The notes beneath the pieces are model-generated. The model saw only the letters and a program-made list of their open reading frames with translations. It ran no database searches and was not told the DNA's origin. 12,042 nucleotides of DNA from the NCBI GenBank assembly GCA_015489265.1, contig WFZY01000041.1:1-12042 (forward strand). Reading direction: 5' to 3'. The position numbers and the translations under genes are program-made. Below are positions 1-6,109 of the stretch, in pieces. Source of the DNA: Flavobacteriaceae bacterium (GTDB taxonomy: Bacteria; Bacteroidota; Bacteroidia; Flavobacteriales; Flavobacteriaceae). Position 1 is the stretch's first letter. Each line of letters starts with the position of its first letter.

Positions 1-1
1 C

Positions 2-103
2 AATGAAATAATCGATTTGGATAAATTGAATTGGTTTGATTTTGAAATATTCGATCAAGCCATAGAAAAATATCATACAGAAAAGACTATTGCAAATGAA
101 TAG
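2..103 (+). CDS. C-terminal end of an unidentified protein (cut by the window start)
   Basis: Reading frame 2 is open from the window edge for 33 codons and stops at TAG (101-103). The visible tail is acidic and aromatic (it contains LNWFDFEIF) and ends TIANE. A W-F-D-F segment followed by a helix resembles the C-terminal ends of some Nudix hydrolases, but this is too little sequence to name a family. The gene converges on rpmA and shares the hairpin at 148-173 as its terminator. The absence of other stops, together with that terminator 45 nt downstream, supports a real gene. Confidence 0.5.
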   Translation, partial: NEIIDLDKLNWFDFEIFDQAIEKYHTEKTIANE

Positions 104-147
104 TAAGAACTAAGCTAAAATTTAATAAAATCAATCTTAAACCATAA

Positions 148-173
148 AAAACCACCCAAAACAGGGTGGTTTT
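148..173. terminator. Bidirectional intrinsic terminator between convergent genes
   Basis: A perfect 10-bp stem (AAAACCACCC / GGGTGGTTTT) surrounds a 6-nt AAAACA loop. On the plus strand it ends in TTTTATAATTTT; on the minus strand it ends in TTTTTTAT. It can therefore stop both the plus-strand gene ending at 103 and the rplU-rpmA transcript, whose stop codon lies 25 nt away. Confidence 0.85.
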
Positions 174-198
174 ATAATTTTATAAAAGCAAGCAATCT

Positions 199-459
199 TT
201 ATGCTTCAATCGGAATAATTGAAATATAAGATTTACCGCCTTTTTTCTTTTCAAACTTCACGATACCGTCAATAGCAGCGTGAATGGTATGATCTTTTCC
301 CATGAAAGTATTTTTTCCGGGATGATGTTTCGTGCCTCTTTGTCTAACGATGATGTTACCGGCTACGGCAGTTTGACCGCCGAAGATTTTAACACCGAGT
401 CGTTTACTTTCGGATTCTCTACCGTTCTTAGAACTACCTACACCTTTCTTATGAGCCAT
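199..459 (-). CDS. rpmA: 50S ribosomal protein L27
   Basis: An 86-residue basic protein starting MAHKKGVGSSKNGRES and containing GGQTAVAGNIIVRQRGTKHHPG, the hallmark of L27. L27 sits on the large ribosomal subunit, and its N-terminal tail reaches toward the peptidyl-transferase centre. Here the mature-type N-terminus (M-A-H-K-K) is encoded directly, without the cleaved leader found in Firmicutes. Length is normal for the family. It lies 38 nt downstream of rplU in the usual rplU-rpmA order and is probably co-transcribed from the rplU promoter; transcription should end at the hairpin 25 nt past its stop. Confidence 0.97.
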   Translation of the reverse strand: MAHKKGVGSSKNGRESESKRLGVKIFGGQTAVAGNIIVRQRGTKHHPGKNTFMGKDHTIHAAIDGIVKFEKKKGGKSYISIIPIEA

Positions 460-497
460 AATATTAAATTTTTAGTGTTTACAAAATTAATAAAAAA

Positions 498-1250
498 TTA
501 TGAGCGACCGCCGTCAAGCTCATCTTGCCATTTTTTTAGTTCGTCCCATTTACCGGCAGCAGCCAATTCAGCTTGCTTGGGCCAAGTAGTAGGATCGTGC
601 ATGGCATAACGTTTACCGCCTTTTTCCAAAAGGATTTCGCGGATTTTTTCAGGATCAGCTTTTGCCAGTTTAGCAAAAGTTTCGTAACCTGCTTCTGCTA
701 AAATAGAAGCGATTTTTGGTCCGATACCTTCAATTTTTTTCAAATCATCGCCTTTGGCGGCTTTTTTAGCAGTTGTTTTTTTAGCAGCAGGTTTTTTAGC
801 TTCTTTTTTCTCTTCTTTTACTTCAGCCAATTTTGTGGCTTCAGTTGCTTTTTCTTCCTTTACTTCCGCTTTTTTTGCAGTAGCTTTTTTGGGTGCTGCT
901 TTGGCTTTTTTAGCCGCTTTTTTATCCGATTTAAAACCGGAAGCAACCACGTCTTCTACTACAATTTCAGTCAAATACTGACGATGACCGTTTTTCTTTT
1001 TATAACCTTTACGGCGTTTTTTCTTAAATACGATAACTTTATCGCCTTTTAAGTGACGAAGGATTTTGGCAGTTACAGCCGCTCCTTCAATAACCGGGGC
1101 GCCAATGGTTACTTGTCCATCGTTGTCGAGCAATAAAACACGGTCAAAATTAACCGCATCACCTTCCGCTCCTTGCAAACGATGCACAAAAACCTTTTGG
1201 TCTTTTTGCACTTTGAATTGCTGCCCTGCTATCTCTACAATTGCATACAT
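498..1250 (-). CDS. rplU: 50S ribosomal protein L21 with C-terminal helix-hairpin-helix extension
   Basis: A 250-residue protein. Residues 1-103 are canonical L21 (MYAIVEIAGQQFKV at the start and the basic KKKRRKGYKKKNGHRQ signature at about 76-91), which binds 23S rRNA in the large subunit. Residues 105-166 form a low-complexity Lys/Ala/Glu linker. Residues 168-250 contain a helix-hairpin-helix motif (IEGIGPKIA, about 173-181) and a Trp-rich acidic tail. L21 of most bacteria is only about 100 residues; extended forms with this tail are known in Bacteroidota. I chose the ATG at 1250, not the in-frame ATG at 1292, because L21 begins MYAIV and a -7 promoter element lies at 1282-1289, between the two candidates. 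It is first in an operon with rpmA. Confidence 0.95.
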   Translation of the reverse strand: MYAIVEIAGQQFKVQKDQKVFVHRLQGAEGDAVNFDRVLLLDNDGQVTIGAPVIEGAAVTAKILRHLKGDKVIVFKKKRRKGYKKKNGHRQYLTEIVVEDVVASGFKSDKKAAKKAKAAPKKATAKKAEVKEEKATEATKLAEVKEEKKEAKKPAAKKTTAKKAAKGDDLKKIEGIGPKIASILAEAGYETFAKLAKADPEKIREILLEKGGKRYAMHDPTTWPKQAELAAAGKWDELKKWQDELDGGRS

Positions 1251-1281
1251 AATTCTGTTATTTTTTAGTTTTTCAAGTTTG

Positions 1282-1289
1282 CAAATATA
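1282..1289 (-). promoter_or_regulatory. Candidate -7 promoter element for rplU-rpmA
   Basis: On the minus strand this reads TATATTTG, an exact match to the Bacteroidota -7 consensus TAnnTTTG. It would start transcription roughly 25 nt upstream of the rplU ATG at 1250. No convincing TTTG -33 element is visible upstream, where the DNA is A/T-rich. Confidence 0.55.
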
Positions 1290-1469
1290 CAAATTTTTAT
1301 TTTATGTATAAATTGATTGTGATTTATTTTTTTGCGGGTAGATGCTACCGCCTTGATTTATAACTTCAATAAGCCATAAATTCCCTGCGATACTGCACCG
1401 GTCTGCTTGTATTAGTCTAATTTTTTAATAAAATTCAAGAATCTGAGAGAATGCCATTACATAAAAAAA

Positions 1470-1497
1470 TTTGAACTTTTGCCTTTCAACTAATTTG
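1470..1497 (+). promoter_or_regulatory. Candidate promoter for the MBL-fold hydrolase / S8 protease operon
   Basis: TTTG at 1470-1473 is followed, after 17 nt, by TAATTTG at 1491-1497. This is one base short of the Bacteroidota TAnnTTTG element. Initiation would be near 1504, leaving a leader of about 70 nt. The imperfect -7 element makes this tentative. Confidence 0.35.
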
Positions 1498-1572
1498 CGT
1501 ATATTCGTATCAAATTTAACAGCGACTTTATCAAACATAAAGTTATACATTAATTATATATAGACAAACAAT

Positions 1573-2436
1573 ATGAAACTATATCCTATATCACACGGTG
1601 ATTTTAAACTCGATGGTGGAGCTATGTTTGGGGTTGTCCCCAAAGTTATTTGGCAACGTACCAATCCGGCAGATGAGAACAATTTGATAGAAATGACTAC
1701 CCGAAGCTTATTAGTAGAAGATGGCAACCAACTCATTCTAATCGATACCGGTATGGGCAATAAGCAATCGGAAAAGTTTTTCAGTTACTATAAACCCAGC
1801 AAACAAAATCAATTTGACGAAACACTCAAAAAATATGGTTTTCATAGGGACGACATCACCGATGTATTTATGACCCACTTGCATTTTGATCATTGCGGCG
1901 GTTCTATTGTGAGAAATGATAAGGGCTTTTACGAGCCGGCATTTAAAAACGCCAAATTCTGGAGTAATGACAGACATTGGGATTGGGCTGTCAATCCAAA
2001 TCCGCGTGAAAAAGCCAGTTTTTTACCGGAAAACATTCAACCGATACTTGAAAGCGGACAATTGGATTTTATTGATACACCCGAGAATGGACGTGTCGTA
2101 AAATCAAACGAATTAGGTATGGATATTATGTTTGTAGATGGACATACCGAGAAGCAGATGTTACCCATGATTGACTACAAAGGTCATAAAATAGTATATA
2201 TGGCGGATTTGCTACCAACCGTTGGTCACATTCCCTTACCTTATGTTATGGGCTATGACACCAGACCTTTAATTACTATAGAAGAACGTCAAGAAATTTT
2301 TAGCCGGGCAGCTGATGAAAAATGGTTGTTATTTTTAGAACACGATGCCTATAATGAACTTTGCACATTAAAACATACCGAAAAAGGTGTTCGTTTGGAT
2401 AAAATTTATAAATTTGAAGAAATTTTTAACGATTAA
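1573..2436 (+). CDS. MBL-fold metallo-hydrolase, lactonase-like
   Basis: A 287-residue metallo-beta-lactamase-fold protein. The metal ligands are all visible: H102-x-H104-x-D106-H107 (THLHFDHCGG), H191 (VDGHTEKQ), bridging D212 (MADLLPT) and C-terminal H257 (EHDAYN). This complete set predicts a dinuclear, probably zinc, centre. The spacing and single-domain length resemble the lactonase/esterase-like MBL hydrolases that include acyl-homoserine-lactone lactonases, but the substrate cannot be read from the sequence. There is no signal peptide, so it should be cytoplasmic. The ATG follows an A-rich stretch, as is usual for Bacteroidota. It precedes the S8 protease gene by 12 nt, so the two are probably co-transcribed. 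Confidence 0.9.
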   Translation: MKLYPISHGDFKLDGGAMFGVVPKVIWQRTNPADENNLIEMTTRSLLVEDGNQLILIDTGMGNKQSEKFFSYYKPSKQNQFDETLKKYGFHRDDITDVFMTHLHFDHCGGSIVRNDKGFYEPAFKNAKFWSNDRHWDWAVNPNPREKASFLPENIQPILESGQLDFIDTPENGRVVKSNELGMDIMFVDGHTEKQMLPMIDYKGHKIVYMADLLPTVGHIPLPYVMGYDTRPLITIEERQEIFSRAADEKWLLFLEHDAYNELCTLKHTEKGVRLDKIYKFEEIFND

Positions 2437-2448
2437 AAACAATATAAA

Positions 2449-4161
2449 ATGAATAAGTTAAGATTATTAGGGCTTACATTGGCTGCCGGATTGACTTTAG
2501 CTAGTTGCGGTACAACCAAAAATACAGCCAAAACCGCGAAAGAAAATGTTGTAACGGAAATTAAAAAACCCGAACCTTTACCTCAAAAATTTGTATCAGT
2601 TTACAAAGATGACGATTTAAAAAACTGGCAACACACCAATCCGTTTGATAGTCATATGCCGGGCATGAGCACCGAAAAAGCTTATAAAGAATTGCTCAAA
2701 GACAAGCCGGCAAAAACCGTTATTGTTGCAGTCATTGATGCCGGTATGGACATCAATCATCCGGATCTTAAAGATATTATTTGGACCAATAAAGGAGAAA
2801 TTCCCGATAACGGAATTGACGATGACAACAACGGCTATGTCGATGATGTTCACGGATGGAACTTTTTAGGTGCCAAAGATGGTAAAATGGCAGGTCCCGA
2901 ACAATTGGAATTGACACGTATCGTAGCCAAATACCGCAACCGGTGGAAAAATAAAACTATAGATAGCATCGGTCCCGAAGACCGTGCAATGTTTAAAATG
3001 TATCAAAGAGCTGAAAAAGATTTGGCCAAAAAATTGGAACATGTCAAAGCGCTTCGTAACCGGTATAACCAAGTATCAGCCATGGCTGAAAATGCAGAAA
3101 AAGCCCTAAAAAAAGCTTTAGGAACAGACAAATTGACCAAAGAAGCCGTTAAAAAATTAAAAACCGACGATCCAATGGTTAAACAAGCCAAGCAAATGTA
3201 TTTGGCAGGTTTAAACTCTGAAGCTTTAAAAGGTTTTAAAAATTATTTGGAAGGACAAGAAAAATACAATTTGAATGTTAATTTTAACGGACGCATTCAA
3301 GGTGATGACCCGGATAACATCAACGATAGAAATTATGGTAACAACAATGTCATTCCACCCAATGCCGACGAGTTACATGCGACGCATGTTGCCGGTATTA
3401 TTGCCCAAATAAGACATAACGGTATCGGGGGCGACGGTGTTGCCGACCATGTATTGATTATGCCTATTAGAGCAGTTCCGGACGGTGATGAATATGATAA
3501 GGATATCGCCTTAGCATTCAGATATGCTGTCGATAATGGTGCCAAAGTAATCAACACCAGTTTTGGTAAGTATTACAGCCCGCACAAAGATTGGGTTTGG
3601 GATGCTATCAAATATGCTGCCGACCATGATGTATTGATAGTCAATGCTGCCGGAAATGACGGTAAAGATATGGATAAATACGGTGCTAATATGTCTTACC
3701 CGAATGATGGTGATGTCAAAGGTAAAGAAATTACAGACAATTTCTTAAATGTCGGAGCTATCGGACCTAATTATGGGGCTGATATGGTAGCGCCTTTTAG
3801 TAATTATGGCAAAGAAACGGTTGATGTTTTCTCTCCGGGAGTAAAAATTTATGCTACAGTTCCTTTTAGTAAATATAAGTTTTTACGTGGAACTTCTATG
3901 GCATCACCTGATGTTGCCGGAGTTGCAGCTTTAATCCGTTCCCGTTATCCCGAATTGAGTGCCTCGGAAGTTAAACATATTATTATGGATTCCGGTTTAT
4001 CGCCTCAAATAATGGTTATTAAACCTGAAGAAGATGACTATAAAGGAGATCCGAAATTGGTAAAATTTGACACTTTGAGTAAATCCGGTAAAATGGTTAA
4101 TGTTTACAATGCTATTTTACTTGCTGATGAACTTTCAAAGCAAAAACAAAAAAAACAATAA
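2449..4161 (+). CDS. Subtilisin-family (S8) serine protease, lipoprotein
   Basis: A 570-residue secreted protease. The N-terminus is a lipoprotein signal with lipobox LASC (Cys20), so it is likely anchored to an envelope membrane. The S8 catalytic triad is intact: D97 (VIDAGMDINHPDL), H310 (HATHVAG) and S483 (GTSMASP), with oxyanion Asn403 (NAAGNDG). The His motif has Ala where subtilisin has Gly (HGTHVAG). Between Asp and His lie 213 residues, against about 30 in subtilisin. This insert begins with the D-rich NGIDDDNNGYVDDVHGWNF segment common in bacterial S8 enzymes, then runs into a charged, probably helical stretch (about residues 150-270). Peptide substrate is unknown. It is second in a two-gene unit after the MBL hydrolase and is followed by a strong terminator. 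Confidence 0.93.
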   Translation: MNKLRLLGLTLAAGLTLASCGTTKNTAKTAKENVVTEIKKPEPLPQKFVSVYKDDDLKNWQHTNPFDSHMPGMSTEKAYKELLKDKPAKTVIVAVIDAGMDINHPDLKDIIWTNKGEIPDNGIDDDNNGYVDDVHGWNFLGAKDGKMAGPEQLELTRIVAKYRNRWKNKTIDSIGPEDRAMFKMYQRAEKDLAKKLEHVKALRNRYNQVSAMAENAEKALKKALGTDKLTKEAVKKLKTDDPMVKQAKQMYLAGLNSEALKGFKNYLEGQEKYNLNVNFNGRIQGDDPDNINDRNYGNNNVIPPNADELHATHVAGIIAQIRHNGIGGDGVADHVLIMPIRAVPDGDEYDKDIALAFRYAVDNGAKVINTSFGKYYSPHKDWVWDAIKYAADHDVLIVNAAGNDGKDMDKYGANMSYPNDGDVKGKEITDNFLNVGAIGPNYGADMVAPFSNYGKETVDVFSPGVKIYATVPFSKYKFLRGTSMASPDVAGVAALIRSRYPELSASEVKHIIMDSGLSPQIMVIKPEEDDYKGDPKLVKFDTLSKSGKMVNVYNAILLADELSKQKQKKQ

Positions 4162-4182
4162 ATTTAATATCAAACTATTTTG

Positions 4183-4212
4183 AAAAAGCCGGTAATTTTT
4201 GCCGGCTTTTTT
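4183..4212 (+). terminator. Intrinsic terminator after the S8 protease gene
   Basis: A perfect 10-bp stem AAAAAGCCGG / CCGGCTTTTT with a 9-nt loop, ending in a run of six T. It lies 21 nt past the protease stop codon and separates this unit from the next gene at 4267. Confidence 0.88.
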
Positions 4213-4266
4213 CGTTTAAAAATGTAACAATTTGTTTTTAATAGCATCTTTATTTAAAACTTTACT

Positions 4267-5526
4267 ATGAAACCTACATTTCTAATCATCTTTTTAACTG
4301 CCTTATGGTCTTTAAATGCACAAGAAAAACACAAAAAAGTTAAAATTTTTTATGACTGTCAAGCCAATTATTGTGAAACAACTTATTTGAAACAAAATTT
4401 AGAAGTGGTAGAATTTGTCCGTGACCGCAACTTTGCCGATGTGCATATCATTATGCTATCCGAGCAAAATGGTAGTGGCGGCAATGTTTTCCATTTGAAT
4501 TTTATTGGACAAAATGCTTATAAGGATATTCAACAAAAATATGATTTTTCAGTAGGAACCGATGCAACGCGCGATGATATCAGAAAAAAAATATTGAAAT
4601 ATTTACAATTGGGATTGGTGCCGTTTTGGTACCGTAACGGTTTGGCTGATAAAATGGAAATAAAACTCAATATTGATAAGCAAAAAAAAGAAAATAAAGA
4701 TAAATGGCATCATTGGGTTTTTAAAGTAGGCGGGAATGCTTGGTTTAACGGTGATAGTAATTCGGGAAGTCAAAGTTTGAATGCTTATGCCAAAGCTACC
4801 AAAGTAGATAAGAAAAATAAATTTTCATTTAGGTTGAGTTATAATACCCGGCAAAACCGCTATACCTTTAATGGAAATGAAATTAATTCGGAAAGTGAGT
4901 ATTTTAATATCAGTTCTTATCAAGTATGGGGGATTAATCAACACTGGTCCTATGGAATTTTTGGAGAATTTAACCGGTCTAAGTACAGAAATTATGCACA
5001 ATCCTTTGCATTATACGGCGGATTGGAATATAGTTTTTTTCCTTATAAAGAATCTGCCAGTAAAAGCTTGGTCATCACTTCAAATCTCGGAAGTGCTTAT
5101 AACCGTTATTTTGAAAAAACCGTTTACAACAAAACCCAAGAACTCCTATGGCGTAGTGAGCTATCACTAAACGGTAACTTGGTAAAAAAATGGGGTAGTA
5201 TTTATGCTGGTATTGATTATACAACTTACCTTCACAATCTAAAACTGTATTCTGTGGGCTTTAACCTCGGGACCAATTTGCGAATAACCAAAGGGCTGGA
5301 TTTCAACACCAATGCTTATTATGGGATTCAGCATGATCAAATCAATATAGCTGCCGGAAATTTGACTTTAGAAGAAACCTTGTTGGCGCAAAAACAACTG
5401 CAATCAGGGTATGATTATTACTTCAGTATCGGTTTGAGTTATTCATTCGGTTCTATTTATAACAGTATTGTCAATCCGCGTTTTGATAACACTAGCGGGC
5501 AAGGACGTACCTGTATTTGTTTTTAA
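4267..5526 (+). CDS. Secreted protein with probable C-terminal outer-membrane beta-barrel, function unknown
   Basis: 419 residues. A Sec signal peptide (MKPTFLIIFLTALWSLNAQ, cleavage near residue 19) is followed by a domain of about 110 residues (roughly 23-135). This carries a C31-x4-C36 pair and an alternating beta/alpha pattern, with a GGNVFHLNFIGQ strand and a KKILKYLQLGLVPFW helix. From about 150 onward, alternating aromatic/polar strands (for example FSFRLSYNTRQNRYTF and YYFSIGLSYSFGSIYNS) indicate an antiparallel barrel. The protein ends unusually with TCICF (Cys416, Cys418) rather than a typical barrel-ending strand. I do not recognise the family. It appears monocistronic: a terminator lies upstream and decayed IS sequence downstream. 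The ATG is the first in frame and begins a clean signal peptide. Confidence 0.85.
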   Translation: MKPTFLIIFLTALWSLNAQEKHKKVKIFYDCQANYCETTYLKQNLEVVEFVRDRNFADVHIIMLSEQNGSGGNVFHLNFIGQNAYKDIQQKYDFSVGTDATRDDIRKKILKYLQLGLVPFWYRNGLADKMEIKLNIDKQKKENKDKWHHWVFKVGGNAWFNGDSNSGSQSLNAYAKATKVDKKNKFSFRLSYNTRQNRYTFNGNEINSESEYFNISSYQVWGINQHWSYGIFGEFNRSKYRNYAQSFALYGGLEYSFFPYKESASKSLVITSNLGSAYNRYFEKTVYNKTQELLWRSELSLNGNLVKKWGSIYAGIDYTTYLHNLKLYSVGFNLGTNLRITKGLDFNTNAYYGIQHDQINIAAGNLTLEETLLAQKQLQSGYDYYFSIGLSYSFGSIYNSIVNPRFDNTSGQGRTCICF

Positions 5527-5545
5527 CTAAATATTTAATAAAAAA

Positions 5546-5566
5546 GAGTACGTATTGGAGTACTCC
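5546..5566. repeat. Short inverted repeat / palindrome near the IS remnant
   Basis: GAGTAC (5546-5551) pairs with GTACTC (5560-5565) across an 8-nt loop, and overlaps the perfect 10-bp palindrome GGAGTACTCC (5557-5566). It lies 70-90 bp beyond the transposase stop, where an IS end would be expected, and next to the TAAATTCGCGC tract at 5567-5577. There is no T-run, so a terminator role is unlikely. A link to an IS terminal repeat is inference; no partner copy is present in the window. Confidence 0.35.
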
Positions 5567-5636
5567 TAAATTCGCGCATTTTTAGAATTAAGATATTGGT
5601 TTATAACATATTGCTATTTTTCTTAGGCACTATATT

Positions 5637-6000
5637 TTAGATTATTTGATATGGGGTCGTGATGTGTTTTATGTCATATAAACCAAATATTTTGTATGTA
5701 TCTTCTTGAATTTTTGAGGACAGTGCATAGAGTTTGTTTGTTGAGTTATTTTTAAGGATTGATGTTTGGCACCTGTTTTAATTGATGTCATATCTCTGCC
5801 GGACTGATTATTTTATATCTTGTAGCAATTTCGTATTTGGCAAAACGCATACACGATAATGCCATAAAACAAATAGCAATATAAGCTTTAATTCGCTTGT
5901 CCGTCCAATGATAAATGGGGGCGCATTTTTACATCGCATTTGGTGGCTATAATGGGTAAAATAATTTGGGCTTGATTAAATTTACCGTCTTTATAAACTA
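5637..6000 (-). pseudogene. Decayed IS4-superfamily (IS1634-like) transposase, C-terminal fragment
   Basis: Read on the minus strand in three successive frames, this gives continuous transposase-like sequence. Frame A (to about 5918) has ATKCDVKMRP. Frame B (about 5920-5770) has PIYHWTDKRIKAYIAICFMA and continues to SPAEI, an in-frame TGA (5788-5790), then HQLKQV. Frame C (about 5769-5637) has SILKNNSTNKLYALSSKIQE and continues to a stop at 5637-5639. The string K-x-D-x-K-x-RPIYHW-x-x-x-RI-x-A-x-I-x-ICF is typical of the end of the DDE domain in IS1634-type transposases, as I remember the family. The lesions are one extra C (the C5 run, plus-strand G 5917-5921), a CGA-to-TGA-type stop, and a second +1 shift near 5770. 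The N-terminal two thirds are missing; the upstream limit is uncertain. Confidence 0.75.
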
Positions 6001-6028
6001 AGACTAAACGAGTTAGTATTTTGATTTA

Positions 6029-6071
6029 CTGACTATTAGGGACGATAATGTAGTATTATGTGCAAAGTCAG
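6029..6071. repeat. Nested inverted repeat downstream of the Ig-like lipoprotein gene
   Basis: The outer arms CTGACT (6029-6034) and AGTCAG (6066-6071) enclose inner arms ATAAT (6045-6049) and ATTAT (6055-6059) with a 5-nt loop. It lies about 40 nt beyond the stop of the minus-strand gene ending at 6110. The minus-strand T-rich tract precedes the structure rather than following it, so it does not look like a standard terminator. The arms are short and may be chance. Confidence 0.25.
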
Positions 6072-6109
6072 GAAAAACAAACAAACTAGTAAGCACCATT
6101 AGTTACCAT

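Larger units (their letters stand above)
1251..1572. other. Divergent intergenic region between rplU and the MBL-fold hydrolase gene
   Basis: These 322 bases separate two divergent transcription units. Besides the candidate promoters at 1282-1289 (minus) and 1470-1497 (plus), the only structure I see is a short imperfect hairpin at 1334-1351 (GCGGGTAG, ATG loop, CTACCGC). It has no U-run on either side suited to termination. I find no tRNA, riboswitch or convincing small ORF. Confidence 0.5.
5527..6109. other. Gene-free stretch containing IS remnant
   Basis: These 583 bases hold no intact gene. The central part (5637-6000) is transposase debris on the minus strand. The flanks hold a short palindromic cluster (5546-5566) and a nested inverted repeat (6029-6071). 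No classical terminator for either flanking gene is visible. Confidence 0.7.

Noticed and set aside
754..981. Plus-strand ORF opposite the L21 linker
   Set aside because: It is the antisense shadow of the Lys/Ala-rich linker, giving a meaningless Phe/Ala-rich product.
1251..1292. Upstream in-frame ATG extending L21 by 14 residues
   Set aside because: The extension overlaps a -7 promoter element, and L21 proteins begin at MYAIV or similar.
1334..1351. Small hairpin in the rplU upstream region, considered as a ribosomal-protein leader or terminator
   Set aside because: It lies upstream of the predicted rplU transcription start, is imperfect, and has no U-run on either strand.
4871..5170. 99-codon ORF within the 4267-5526 gene
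   Set aside because: Overlapping frame of a well-supported gene, with no start context or recognisable protein features.
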